A stretch of DNA of 39,799 bases from Shewanella xiamenensis (GCF_014647135.1 NZ_BMOP01000033.1:1-39799), one strand, 5' to 3'. Positions 8,206 to 17,012 are shown, counted from the first letter of the stretch. Translations and numbers: made by a program. The notes: generated from the letters alone by a model not told the origin.

Positions 8206-10617
8206 TTATATTTTAATTCGTAATAATCTCAAACTGTTACCCACAACAATCAGTGAGCTTGTCGACATGCCGATAGCGGCAATATAAGGTGCAACATGGC
8301 CGGTTACCGCTAAAGGTAAAATGAGCGCGTTGTAACCTAATGCCCAAGCGAGATTTTGGCGAATAATTTGTGTGGTCAGTTTAGCAACCCTCACCGCTTG
8401 GGTGAAGCGGGAGAGGTGATCGCCAAGCAAAATAAGATCGGCACTGTTTTTGGCAATTGCACTACCGCTGCCCATGGCCACGGATAAATCGGCGCCAGCG
8501 AGTACTGGTGCGTCATTTATGCCATCACCGAACATCACCACAGGATTGGATTGCTGTAACTTATTCACTAGCGAGAGTTTATCGGCCGGTGTGAGTCCAC
8601 TGTGTACATCCGTAATGCCGAGCTCTTTTGCCAATTGATGCACATGCCCAGAACTATCCCCGCTGGCGATACTGACCTTGCAACCTTGTTGCTTCAGTAT
8701 GTCGACAGTTTCTTTGCTATCGATACGAATATTGTCTTTGATCTCAATAGTGGCGATAACCTTTAGTTGGTCATCACTGGCACGAGCAAGCCAAATCTGT
8801 TGATTGATAAACTCAGGATTGACTATTGCGCCAGTAAAGTGAGCATTCCCAATGCGATATTCAGCGCCATTGATAATGCCTTTAACCCCAAAACCCACTT
8901 CATGGTGAACCTGATTTGCGACGACATCGGGTGTCAAATAAGCAGCAAATGCAGCAGCAATGGGATGACGAGAGCCCGTTTCTAACGCTGCGGCAATCGC
9001 TAGTACTTGTTCTTTACTAAAATCACCATGACATTGCACCTTGGCTATCGATAGCGTGCCGCAGGTGAGGGTGCCGGTTTTATCAAATACTACATGCCTG
9101 ATTTGAGGCAGTTTTTCAAATACACCCGCCTTACGGGTAATGATCCCAAGACGGGTAAAAATCGCGGTCGCGCAGGTCACTGCGGTAGGCGTCGCCAGCG
9201 CAAGGGCGCAAGGACAGGTGGCCACTAATACTGACAAGGTCACCCAAAAGGCGTCTTCGGGGGAGATTTGTAGCCACACCAGATAGGTGATTGTCGCTAT
9301 GGTTAAGATAGTGCCTGAGAAATAACGCGACAGTTTATCGGCTAGCATAGCGACGGCAGGTTTAGTGTTTGAGGCTAATTCCTGCAAGCGAATAATTTCA
9401 GCAACCAATTGGTCTTGCCCAAGAGCGGTGACTTTTACCTTAATGGGTTGGTCTAGGTTTATGGTGCCAGCAAATACTTGGCTATCGACGGGCTTTTCAA
9501 TAGGCATTTGCTCACCGGTGAGCATGGCTTCATTGATGCTGGTGTGGCCGTCAACCACGATTCCATCGGCGGCGACCATTTCACCGGGTTTAATGAGGAT
9601 AATATCCCCAAGACATAATTTTTTTGCGGGGATTTCTTCTTGCCCCTGCGCCGTGACCAGATGTGCCGTTAACGGCACTAACTTGTGGAGATTACTGGAG
9701 CTAACGGAAGCTTTTTGTCTTGCCTTCTGCTCGAAATAACGTCCCAGCAGCAGGAAGAAGGTAAACATGGAAACGGATTCAAAATAGACTTCGCCCGTGC
9801 CGTTAACGGTCGCAAAGCAACTGGCGATATAGGCGCCGCCAATGGCGATAGAGACCGATACGTCCATATTGAGTTTGCCACTGAGCAGGGTGCGAATCGC
9901 GCTAAAATAGAAGGGCTGCGCCGAATAGAGCACCACGGGCGTGGCGAAAATCATGCTCACCCAGCGGAAATAATCCCGATATTGCACATCCAAATCAGTA
10001 AAGTAACCGGTATAGAGGGCGAGGGCGAACATCATCACTTGCATGGTGGCAAAGCCCGCCAAACCTAAACGCAGTAAGAATTTACGGCTATTTTGCTTGG
10101 CGGTCAGTTCTTGCTCATCCACTTGATAGGGTGCAGCTTGATAACCGATACGGCTAATTTGCCCCAAAATATCACTGAGTTTAACTTGCTGTTTATCCCA
10201 GCTGATCAGCGCCCTTTGGGTGGTGGAGTTGACCATCACTTGGTTTACGCCAGGCAGTTGCTTCACTTTATGTTCAATTAACCAAGCGCAGGCCGCGCAG
10301 GTAATGCCATCAATGGACAGCGACACTGAGTCGCTATACTCCACTGAGTGGACAAAGTCCTGCTGTACCTCGGGCAAGTCATAGGCACTAAACTGATTTA
10401 ATTCATCAGGCACAAGGGCCGTCTGTTTATTACCTGGCTCAGTTCTAAACTTGTAATAGCTTAATAAGCCTGCATCAACAATGGCTTGGGATACCGCTTG
10501 GCAGCCCGGGCAACACATGAGTTCATCGCGATCATTAATACGAGTGACAAACTGCGTGCCGGTGAGTACAGGTTCATTACAGTGAAAACAACTTGGATGT
10601 GTCATAGCAATATTCAT
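8206..10617 (-). CDS. ccoI: Copper-transporting P1B-type ATPase CcoI (FixI)
   Basis: An 803-residue P-type ATPase that exports copper for cbb3 oxidase assembly. In order: an N-terminal cysteine-rich zinc-finger-like region (CFHC at 10-13, CCPGC at 35-39), a heavy-metal-associated domain with CAAC (107-110), the actuator motif LTGEQMP (about 366-372), the intramembrane CPC (468-470), the phosphorylation motif DKTGT (D512) and GDGINDAP near the C terminus. All catalytic motifs are intact. ATG 10617 is used here; ATG 10605 (MTHPSCFHC) is a credible alternative. A 15-bp tandem duplication touches this start. Confidence 0.94.
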   Translation of the reverse strand: MNIAMTHPSCFHCNEPVLTGTQFVTRINDRDELMCCPGCQAVSQAIVDAGLLSYYKFRTEPGNKQTALVPDELNQFSAYDLPEVQQDFVHSVEYSDSVSLSIDGITCAACAWLIEHKVKQLPGVNQVMVNSTTQRALISWDKQQVKLSDILGQISRIGYQAAPYQVDEQELTAKQNSRKFLLRLGLAGFATMQVMMFALALYTGYFTDLDVQYRDYFRWVSMIFATPVVLYSAQPFYFSAIRTLLSGKLNMDVSVSIAIGGAYIASCFATVNGTGEVYFESVSMFTFFLLLGRYFEQKARQKASVSSSNLHKLVPLTAHLVTAQGQEEIPAKKLCLGDIILIKPGEMVAADGIVVDGHTSINEAMLTGEQMPIEKPVDSQVFAGTINLDQPIKVKVTALGQDQLVAEIIRLQELASNTKPAVAMLADKLSRYFSGTILTIATITYLVWLQISPEDAFWVTLSVLVATCPCALALATPTAVTCATAIFTRLGIITRKAGVFEKLPQIRHVVFDKTGTLTCGTLSIAKVQCHGDFSKEQVLAIAAALETGSRHPIAAAFAAYLTPDVVANQVHHEVGFGVKGIINGAEYRIGNAHFTGAIVNPEFINQQIWLARASDDQLKVIATIEIKDNIRIDSKETVDILKQQGCKVSIASGDSSGHVHQLAKELGITDVHSGLTPADKLSLVNKLQQSNPVVMFGDGINDAPVLAGADLSVAMGSGSAIAKNSADLILLGDHLSRFTQAVRVAKLTTQIIRQNLAWALGYNALILPLAVTGHVAPYIAAIGMSTSSLIVVGNSLRLLRIKI

Positions 10618-10646
10618 TCAACCACAATTAGTTCAACCACAATTGG
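10617..10646. repeat. 15-bp tandem duplication at the ccoH/ccoI junction
   Basis: TTCAACCACAATTAG (10617-10631) is followed at once by TTCAACCACAATTGG (10632-10646), 14 of 15 identical. On the minus strand each copy spells LWLN. The upstream copy supplies the last codons of ccoH, and the other copy fills the gap between the stop and the ccoI start. Confidence 0.8.
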
Positions 10647-11107
10647 ACGCTGTCTTTTAATTCGACACGTTGATGAATACGCCATTTACCGTCAAAACCT
10701 TCGAGGCGAACTTCCCAAGCGCCCGTTAACACATCGGGCAGAGTAATGCGATACACATGATTGGCATCGGCGGTGACAGTGGCCTTAATATCTCTTTCGG
10801 CAATCGTTGGGTGATAAAATTCGACTTTCAACGCAGCTTGATAGGCTGGGCCGCCGTGCTGAGTGAATAGGAGTTCATGGTTATTCTGTTCAAGTTGCCA
10901 TTGCATGCCAAGCTGCTTGGCATATTTGACTTTACTCAAGTCCATGTTGATGGCTTTGCCTTCTTTGTAATAATCCTCGGCAACCAGAGAGTCAGAGTTT
11001 GAGAGGGCAATTTTTAGCGTGGTAAAACTTGCGACGACGGCACATAAAGGAAGAATAATTAAAAACCAAGGCCAAAACTGCTTATACCAGGGTTGTTGTT
11101 CGCTCAT
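10628..11107 (-). CDS. ccoH: cbb3 oxidase assembly protein CcoH (FixH family)
   Basis: A 159-residue protein with one N-terminal transmembrane helix (about 12-32) and a periplasmic beta-rich FixH domain. The motif VAEDYYKEGKAINMDL just after the helix is typical of CcoH/FixH. The protein helps assemble the oxidase and stays associated with it. The ccoH start is 80 bp after the ccoNOQP terminator-like hairpin. ccoG, often found before ccoH, is absent here. Confidence 0.88.
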   Translation of the reverse strand: MSEQQPWYKQFWPWFLIILPLCAVVASFTTLKIALSNSDSLVAEDYYKEGKAINMDLSKVKYAKQLGMQWQLEQNNHELLFTQHGGPAYQAALKVEFYHPTIAERDIKATVTADANHVYRITLPDVLTGAWEVRLEGFDGKWRIHQRVELKDSVQLWLN

Positions 11108-11168
11108 GTTAAATACCCATTATAAAAATTTGCGCCATTTTACCGTTAAAAGGTGGCTTTAGCACTTT

Positions 11169-11200
11169 AAAAAAAAGGCCCCGACGTTATCGAGGCCTTA
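11169..11200 (-). terminator. Terminator or attenuator between ccoP and ccoH
   Basis: Read on the minus strand, AAGGCCTCGA-TAACG-TCGGGGCCTT is followed by eight T. It lies 18 bp after the ccoP stop. It probably ends most ccoNOQP transcripts and lets some continue into ccoHIS, giving less assembly factor than oxidase. Confidence 0.8.
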
Positions 11201-11217
11201 GTGTTACTCATATCTAA

Positions 11218-12186
11218 TTACTTGTTTGACAAGCTATAAACATAAGCTGCGATCACGTGGACTTTCTCTTCACCGAGAACGTCTTTCCATGCTGGCATCA
11301 CGCCTGCACGGCCGTGTTTGATCGTTTCTTCGATCACACCACGGCTACCGCCATATAACCAAACATCGTCAGTTAAGTTAGGTGCGCCCATGAGCTTGTT
11401 GCCTTTTGCGTCCATACCGTGACACGCAAAACAACCTTTCATGAATGAACCTTGACCAAGAGCTGCGAGTTTCTCGTCGTGTTCACGACCAGATAACTTA
11501 ACCACATACTCGGCTAGACCTGCAATTTCGCTATCGTCGATTGGCAAACCACCTTTTGGTGGCATCATGCCATGACGACCGCTCATGATGGTGGTTTTAA
11601 TCGTGGCTAAATCGCCACCGTATAACCAATCACTGTCGGTCAGGTTAGGGAAGCCTTTGCTACCACGTGCGTCAGAGCCGTGGCACTGCGCGCAGTTTTG
11701 TAGGAACAAACGGCCGCCCACTTTCAACGCTTCTTGGTTTTTCACTAACTCTTCGAGTGGTGTTGCCAAGTAAGCCGCGAAGATTGGGCCATATTTTTCG
11801 TTAGCGTGTTTAACTTCTTGGTCGTACTGAACGTACATGCCTTCTTTTGCCGCCAGCTCAATCGCGGCTACAGAATCGGCTTTAATACCTTTCTCTGTAC
11901 CAATGCTTTGGTTAGAGCTGGTCCAGTTCAGTAGACCTTTGTAGTTACCTAAACCTGGGAACAGGGCTAAGTACACTAGGCCAAACACGATAGTGATATA
12001 GAACATATAACTCCACCATTTTGGCAGTGGGTTATTGAGTTCTTCGATACCATCGAAACTGTGACCCATGGATTCGCCTTCTTTGACATCCGTGGTGTTC
12101 TTTGAACACACACGTAGCAACAGAAAACATCCTGCGATCACAATTAACGAGAGTACGCTAATCCAAATACTCCAGAAGCTACTCAT
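11218..12186 (-). CDS. ccoP: cbb3 oxidase diheme subunit CcoP
   Basis: A 322-residue membrane-anchored diheme cytochrome c that feeds electrons to CcoN through CcoO. The N-terminal helices (about 5-25 and 59-77) flank the CcoP signature GHSFDGIEELNNPLPKWW. Two heme-binding sites are visible, CAQCH (165-169) and CFACH (252-256), with later methionines as likely axial ligands. The start is ATG at 12186, sharing one base with the ccoQ stop (TGATG). The in-frame GTG at 12189 is less likely. Confidence 0.95.
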   Translation of the reverse strand: MSSFWSIWISVLSLIVIAGCFLLLRVCSKNTTDVKEGESMGHSFDGIEELNNPLPKWWSYMFYITIVFGLVYLALFPGLGNYKGLLNWTSSNQSIGTEKGIKADSVAAIELAAKEGMYVQYDQEVKHANEKYGPIFAAYLATPLEELVKNQEALKVGGRLFLQNCAQCHGSDARGSKGFPNLTDSDWLYGGDLATIKTTIMSGRHGMMPPKGGLPIDDSEIAGLAEYVVKLSGREHDEKLAALGQGSFMKGCFACHGMDAKGNKLMGAPNLTDDVWLYGGSRGVIEETIKHGRAGVMPAWKDVLGEEKVHVIAAYVYSLSNK

Positions 12187-12362
12187 CACTTATTCTCTCC
12201 TGAGTCCTTCGATTCCTTGCTGATTTCCTCATCGGAAAACACAAGATTGGCTGCTTCATCAAAGGATTTTTGACGACGCGAGCTATATGCCCAAGCAAAT
12301 ATACCGACGAAGGTCAGCATCACAATGATGGTTAAAATACCTTGTAATGTGCCGTAATCCAT
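12186..12362 (-). CDS. ccoQ: cbb3 oxidase small subunit CcoQ
   Basis: A 58-residue frame on the minus strand begins MDYGTLQGILTIIVMLTFVG and has one transmembrane helix (about 6-25), then a basic SSRRQK patch and an acidic tail ending SKDSGENK. Size, topology and position between ccoO and ccoP identify it as CcoQ, which stabilises the complex. A GGAGG ribosome-binding site precedes the ATG, and the stop overlaps the ccoP start. Confidence 0.88.
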   Translation of the reverse strand: MDYGTLQGILTIIVMLTFVGIFAWAYSSRRQKSFDEAANLVFSDEEISKESKDSGENK

Positions 12363-12373
12363 ATACTGCCTCC

Positions 12374-13000
12374 TTATTTGAGTGCGTGACCCAAAGACTG
12401 AAGATATGCAATCAAGGCTTCCAGCTCTGTCTTACCTTCAACAGCTTTCTGCGCGCCTGCGATTTCTTCATCGGTGTAAAGATCCTTACCTTTGTAACCG
12501 CCTTTGTGCATGTTACGCAGAATAGTCATCTTGTCGCCGGTTAACTTGCCGTCTAACTTGTTTTCGGCAAGCCATGGGAAGGCTGGCATATTCGATTGAG
12601 GGACCACAGCACGAGGATCGATTAAGTGAACTTCATGCCATTTATCGCTGTAGCGACCGCCAACACGGGCCAAGTCTGGACCAGTACGCTTAGAACCCCA
12701 TTGGAATGGGTGATCCCAAACAGACTCACCGGCAACAGAGTAGTGACCGTAACGTTCAGTCTCTGCACGTAAAGGACGGATCATCTGGCTGTGACAGTTG
12801 TAGCAACCTTCACGCACATAAATGTCACGGCCTTCAAGTTGCAGGGCAGTGTAGGGTTTCAAACCTTCAACAGGCTCAGTGGTATCTTTTTGGAAAATCA
12901 GCGGCGTGATTTCAACCAAGCTACCGAAGCTGATAGCGATAACAGTGAATATCGCTAACAAACCGATGTTTTTTTCAACTATCTCATGATTAAATTTCAT
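12374..13000 (-). CDS. ccoO: cbb3 oxidase monoheme subunit CcoO
   Basis: A 208-residue membrane-anchored cytochrome c. The N-terminal helix covers about 12-36. The single heme motif is CYNCH (66-70) in REGCYNCHSQMIRPL, the standard CcoO motif. The distal methionine is probably in SNMPAFPWL. The gene is 12 bp after ccoN, within ccoNOQP. Confidence 0.95.
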   Translation of the reverse strand: MKFNHEIVEKNIGLLAIFTVIAISFGSLVEITPLIFQKDTTEPVEGLKPYTALQLEGRDIYVREGCYNCHSQMIRPLRAETERYGHYSVAGESVWDHPFQWGSKRTGPDLARVGGRYSDKWHEVHLIDPRAVVPQSNMPAFPWLAENKLDGKLTGDKMTILRNMHKGGYKGKDLYTDEEIAGAQKAVEGKTELEALIAYLQSLGHALK

Positions 13001-13012
13001 CGAGTTTGCTCC

Positions 13013-14449
13013 TTAAGCCGCTTTTGCTTCAGCCAGTGCTGGCAATGAATCTTTAGAGGCTTTCACAGTACGGATCACGTTGTATGCCATGATCAGCATA
13101 CCGGTTAAGAAGAAACAACCGCCTAGGAAACGTACGAAGTAGAAAGGATAAGAAGCTTCCAGACTTTCAACAAAGCTATAAGTCAAAGTACCGTCAGCGT
13201 TAACTGCACGCCACATCAGACCCTGCATTACACCGGAAATCCACATAGACACGATGTAAAGAACAGTTCCGATTGTCGCTAACCAGAAATGCACGTTAAC
13301 TAACTTGATGCTGTACATACGGCCATGGCCGAACAGTACTGGGATCAAGTGATACAGAGAACCGATAGATACCATTGCAACCCAGCCTAGCGCGCCGGAG
13401 TGAACGTGACCTACTGTCCAATCTGTGTAATGAGATAAAGCGTTAACTGTCTTGATGGCCATCATCGGACCTTCGAAGGTCGACATACCATAGAAAGACA
13501 GAGAAACCACTAAGAAACGCAATACTGGGTCAGTACGCAGTTTGTGCCATGCGCCAGATAAGGTCATGATACCGTTGATCATACCGCCCCAAGATGGTGC
13601 GAACAGGATCAGTGACATCACCATACCTAAAGACTGAGTCCAGTCAGGCAGGGCAGTGTAGTGTAAGTGGTGAGGACCTGCCCAAATGTACAGTGCGATC
13701 AGTGCCCAAAAGTGCACAATCGACAGACGATATGAGTAAACAGGACGACCGGCTTGCTTAGGAACGAAGTAGTACATCATACCTAAGAAGCCAGCGGTTA
13801 ACAGGAAGCCTACCGCGTTGTGACCATACCACCATTGCACCATGGCATCGACCGCGCCACTGTACATAGAGTATGACTTAAACAAGCTAACAGGAACGGC
13901 CATTGAGTTCACGATGTGAAGCACGGCAACCGTAATGATAAATGCACCAAAGAACCAGTTCGCTACGTAAATATGCGATGTTGTTCGTTTGATAATAGTG
14001 CCGAAGAACACTATTGCATAGGATACCCAAACGATCGTAATTGCGATATCGATTGGCCATTCTAATTCAGCATATTCTTTACCGCTGGTATAACCCATTG
14101 GCAGAGTGATGGCTGCTGACAGAATGATGGCTTGCCATCCCCAAAACGTAAATGCAGCTAATTTAGGTGCAAATAGTCGGGTTTGACAGGTGCGTTGTAC
14201 GACATAATAGGATGTTGCAAAGAGGGCTGATGTTCCGAACGCGAAAATTACCGCATTGGTGTGTAATGGTCGCAAGCGACTATACGTAAACCAAGGCGTA
14301 TCGAAGTTCAGATGTGGCCAGATTAACTGAGCCGCAATTAAAACACCGACTGACATACCAACAATACCCCACAAAACTGTGGTTAAGGCGAATTGGCGGA
14401 CAATGGTGTAATTGTAATCAGCGCCTGTTGGCTGGGAATGGTTCATCAT
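13013..14449 (-). CDS. ccoN: cbb3 oxidase catalytic subunit CcoN
   Basis: This 478-residue, twelve-helix heme-copper oxidase subunit reduces oxygen with high affinity. Candidate heme and CuB histidines are visible in RPLHTNAVIF, WWYGHNAVGF, AGPHHLHYT and GHVHSGALGW. The length matches CcoN. Two adjacent ATG codons (14449 and 14446) are possible starts. The leader is about 160 bp if the FNR-dependent promoter predicted at 14619-14659 is right. Confidence 0.96.
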   Translation of the reverse strand: MMNHSQPTGADYNYTIVRQFALTTVLWGIVGMSVGVLIAAQLIWPHLNFDTPWFTYSRLRPLHTNAVIFAFGTSALFATSYYVVQRTCQTRLFAPKLAAFTFWGWQAIILSAAITLPMGYTSGKEYAELEWPIDIAITIVWVSYAIVFFGTIIKRTTSHIYVANWFFGAFIITVAVLHIVNSMAVPVSLFKSYSMYSGAVDAMVQWWYGHNAVGFLLTAGFLGMMYYFVPKQAGRPVYSYRLSIVHFWALIALYIWAGPHHLHYTALPDWTQSLGMVMSLILFAPSWGGMINGIMTLSGAWHKLRTDPVLRFLVVSLSFYGMSTFEGPMMAIKTVNALSHYTDWTVGHVHSGALGWVAMVSIGSLYHLIPVLFGHGRMYSIKLVNVHFWLATIGTVLYIVSMWISGVMQGLMWRAVNADGTLTYSFVESLEASYPFYFVRFLGGCFFLTGMLIMAYNVIRTVKASKDSLPALAEAKAA

Positions 14450-14542
14450 AATGCTTCCACTGCTTATTACTTTTACTTTTAGTAAAGACTAGCTTTACCT
14501 GTTATATATGACACAAAGCTCATGTCCCTATAAGGGTTATGA

Positions 14543-14616
14543 AGCCATGTCAATGCGTTACCCTACACATTTGTGCTCAAATATGAGGTTTCGCAATGAT
14601 ACTTGAGCCATGTCAA
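14543..14616. promoter_or_regulatory. 11-bp direct repeat and second FNR/CRP-like box in the ccoN leader
   Basis: AGCCATGTCAA occurs twice, at 14543-14553 and 14606-14616, exactly 63 bp apart. The distal copy is part of TTGA-GCCATG-TCAA (14603-14616), which keeps the TTGA-N6-TCAA core shared by FNR and CRP sites. That box would lie on the predicted ccoN transcription start, where a bound regulator would block rather than activate. Confidence 0.45.
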
Positions 14617-14618
14617 AA

Positions 14619-14659
14619 AAGATACCAAAGAAGGGGGACGGAAAGTTGATCTAGATCAA
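14619..14659 (-). promoter_or_regulatory. FNR-dependent promoter of ccoNOQP with a perfect FNR box
   Basis: TTGAT-CTAG-ATCAA (14646-14659) is a perfect FNR palindrome. On the minus strand an extended -10, TGG-TATCTT (hexamer at 14619-14624), predicts a start near 14611-14612. The box is then centred near -41, the classic activating position. The promoter is inferred; the box is seen directly. Confidence 0.8.
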
Positions 14660-14705
14660 CCTACGCCATAGAATGTTAACATCTTGCATCACAAGGTTAA
14701 TTTTT

Positions 14706-15158
14706 GTGCTTAATCGCAAACGTCTCCCGCTTTACATCATGTTAATTGCGTTGAATCTTAGCGCTTGTGATAAAAAAACCGAGCAACAGGTAAAAATACC
14801 GCCTACAGATCCCACTCTTTGTGTGTTTACTCAGGGAGATTGCATTAAAAAGGTCGGGGATATAGTGCTGAGCATCAGCCTTTCGCCAGATCGTGCGCCA
14901 AGTGAAAAACCATTAACATTGAAGCTATTATCTTCTGATGTACTTGATAATTTACAGGTCCGTTTAGAAGGTAGAGATATGTTTATGGGCATTATCCCTG
15001 TCAATATTCGTCAACTCGATAAAACAACCTATGAGGGGCAGTTGATTTACGGTTCCTGTAGCAGTGGGTATATGGTGTGGCGTGGTTTTATCAGTTTTAG
15101 TCGAAATGGTATCGAGCAAGCCGTTATTTTTGACTTTCTTGCCGATAATCCATATTAA
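14706..15158 (+). CDS. Lipoprotein divergent from ccoN, probable Ig-like/FixH-like fold
   Basis: About 150 residues. I prefer the GTG at 14706, preceded by CAAGGT, over the ATG at 14673, which has no ribosome-binding site. From that GTG the sequence is a short lipoprotein signal with lipobox LSAC (Cys21), then a mature region rich in predicted beta strands. RLEGRDMFMGIIPV and YGSCSSGYMVWRGF contain a Met-x-Met pair, a cysteine and other metal-friendly residues. CcoH has a similar VRLEGFDG stretch. I do not recognise a named family. Sharing a 256-bp FNR-box region with ccoN suggests oxidase assembly or copper delivery, which is inference. Confidence 0.7.
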   Translation: MLNRKRLPLYIMLIALNLSACDKKTEQQVKIPPTDPTLCVFTQGDCIKKVGDIVLSISLSPDRAPSEKPLTLKLLSSDVLDNLQVRLEGRDMFMGIIPVNIRQLDKTTYEGQLIYGSCSSGYMVWRGFISFSRNGIEQAVIFDFLADNPY

Positions 15159-15267
15159 GTTTATGGCGTTCACCGGATAAAGAGCTTGGTAACAATATTA
15201 ACTCCCACTCCTTATTCATAATGACCGATTATCATAGGCGGATGATTGATTATGAATGCTATTTTGG

Positions 15268-16857
15268 CTATTCATCATGATCCTTCCAGTTTTCTTTAAC
15301 CTGTACAAAAATATCGATGTTATTGATAAACAGTTCGAGTAAATCAGGATCAAAATGTTTACCTGCACCTTTACGCATTTCATCGATAACCTCTTCCAGT
15401 GGCCAAGCTGCTTTATAGCAACGTGCATGGGAAAGAGCATCGAACACATCTGCAATTGCAACAATACGGGCAAAAATGTGAATTTGTTCTTGTCTTAAAT
15501 TGGCTGGATAGCCTGAACCATCATACTTTTCATGATGTTGCAAGGCTATAATCGCAGCGGCTTTAAGGATAGGCCGCTCGGAATTCGCGAGGATCTGGTA
15601 GCCAATAGTAGGGTGCTGACGCATAACCAACCATTCTTTATCGTCTAACTTGCCAGGCTTAAGCAACACAGCATCGGGGATCGCTATCTTACCAATATCA
15701 TGCATAGGCGATGCTCTGCGTAAAAGTTCAGCTTCGGTCTCTGATAATCCAGCAAGTAGCGCCAGTTTGGCACAATATTCGGCCATGCGTTTTACGTGAT
15801 TAGCAGCCTCTTTTGAGCGGCTTTCAACGACATCCCCTAAACGTAGAATAAGTTCAGACTGGGTATCTTCGACCTCTTGATTTAGAAGTAGGTTCTCAAA
15901 GGCGATACCCACATTTATTGCAAAAATATCAATAAGTTTTTTATCTAAATCGTCGATTTTATCAATCCCATCCATATAAAGCAGGTTGATAAGCCCGCTC
16001 TTCGTTGGGAAATAGCCAACGAAACAGTTATCTTCATATAAACAACGCTTTTGTGCGAGAGCTGTGCGTAATAACTTATCAATATGCATTGGTAACACTT
16101 TGTTCGCAGGACTCTCGGCAAATTGTCCCGTCCCCGCCAAAATCTTAATCTCAGCAGATTCCATATGGCCGCTTATCGCATCCATGGCATTGCAGGTTAG
16201 CAGCAGTGTTTCGGAATCGAGATTCAATAGGGTTGCAACTTGGGTCAGCAAGCCATCAGCGAATCGATAGAGCGTTCTGAGTTCAAATAATCCTGAGGTT
16301 GCCTCGAGCACTCGCTCTAATCCTTTTCGATGATTCAGCTGTGCACGCCTTGCTTGTTCGATTTCCATAATGTCGCGGTAAGAACGCAGTGCCGAGTAGA
16401 CACTTGTCATTAACTTGCGTGAATCGAGTTCAGATTTTGCCTTATAGTCATTGATATCGTAGTTGACGATAACATCTTCTTCAGGAGCTTGGCCTGGTTG
16501 TCCTGTGCGCAAAATTAGGCGGATTGTTTTGTTTTTATGTTCCTCACGGATCCACTTTACTAACTCCAAGCCAGCATGATCGGTTTCCATAACAACATCA
16601 ATAAAGGCAATTGCCAGATCTTGTTCATTTAAAAGAAATTCTTTAGCTTGCTCAGCACTATAAGCGTTAATAAAGGAGAGGGCACGACCATCGAGTTTAA
16701 AACGAGAAAGTGCAAGTTTAGTGACCGTGTGTACATCAGGCTCATCATCAACAACAAGAATTTTCCAGGGCGCAGAAAATGCAGAAGTTTCTATGGTTTT
16801 TTTCCCTGAAAAGAGCGGCTTTTTCTTTGTAAGATCAATCACCATCCGAGACCTCAT
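15268..16857 (-). CDS. Response regulator with DUF3369 and HD-GYP domains (c-di-GMP phosphodiesterase)
   Basis: A 530-residue frame (about 529 from ATG 16857). The receiver domain covers about 32-155 with acidic pocket VVDDE (38-40) and phospho-acceptor D88 in FIDVV. DUF3369 covers about 170-325. The HD-GYP domain (about 335-520) has HD at 387-388 and the canonical HHEKYDGSGYP at 442-452, so it should hydrolyse c-di-GMP. The true start could be ATG 16857 or ATG 16845; the second has a GAGGT site. No sensor kinase gene is adjacent. A good promoter lies at 16876-16903. Confidence 0.9.
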   Translation of the reverse strand: MRSRMVIDLTKKKPLFSGKKTIETSAFSAPWKILVVDDEPDVHTVTKLALSRFKLDGRALSFINAYSAEQAKEFLLNEQDLAIAFIDVVMETDHAGLELVKWIREEHKNKTIRLILRTGQPGQAPEEDVIVNYDINDYKAKSELDSRKLMTSVYSALRSYRDIMEIEQARRAQLNHRKGLERVLEATSGLFELRTLYRFADGLLTQVATLLNLDSETLLLTCNAMDAISGHMESAEIKILAGTGQFAESPANKVLPMHIDKLLRTALAQKRCLYEDNCFVGYFPTKSGLINLLYMDGIDKIDDLDKKLIDIFAINVGIAFENLLLNQEVEDTQSELILRLGDVVESRSKEAANHVKRMAEYCAKLALLAGLSETEAELLRRASPMHDIGKIAIPDAVLLKPGKLDDKEWLVMRQHPTIGYQILANSERPILKAAAIIALQHHEKYDGSGYPANLRQEQIHIFARIVAIADVFDALSHARCYKAAWPLEEVIDEMRKGAGKHFDPDLLELFINNIDIFVQVKENWKDHDE

Positions 16858-16875
16858 CACTTAATTTATGTCGCA

Positions 16876-16903
16876 CAGTTAGAGTGTAGTAGAAGCTTGT
16901 CAA
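16876..16903 (-). promoter_or_regulatory. Sigma-70 promoter of the HD-GYP gene
   Basis: On the minus strand TTGACA (16898-16903) and TAACTG (16876-16881) are 16 bp apart. It predicts a start near 16869, about 12 bp before the ATG at 16857, which favours ATG 16845 or a very short leader. Confidence 0.55.
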
Positions 16904-16956
16904 ATCAGTAAAAATAATTCTGCAGCGGGGAAGGTCGCAAATTTAATAGCTCGTTA

Positions 16957-16984
16957 TTGATAACTATTATCATTTGTGTATTAT
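16957..16984 (+). promoter_or_regulatory. Promoter with overlapping Fur box for the cysteine-rich gene
   Basis: TGATAAC-T-ATTATCA (16958-16972) matches the 7-1-7 Fur palindrome at 13 of 14 arm bases. It lies on the -35 and spacer of a promoter TTGATA (16957-16962) - N16 - TATTAT (16979-16984). Bound Fur would directly block RNA polymerase, so the downstream gene should be induced by iron limitation. Confidence 0.75.
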
Positions 16985-17012
16985 CAAAATAGATAACTCA
17001 GCAGGAATTTAT

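Noticed and set aside
9365..10068. Two plus-strand frames of 124 and 127 codons inside ccoI
   Set aside because: They are antisense to strongly conserved ATPase motifs and have no ribosome-binding sites.
16974..17012. An upstream start for the cysteine-rich protein
   Set aside because: The longer frame begins inside the Fur-box promoter before any plausible transcription start and lacks a ribosome-binding site.
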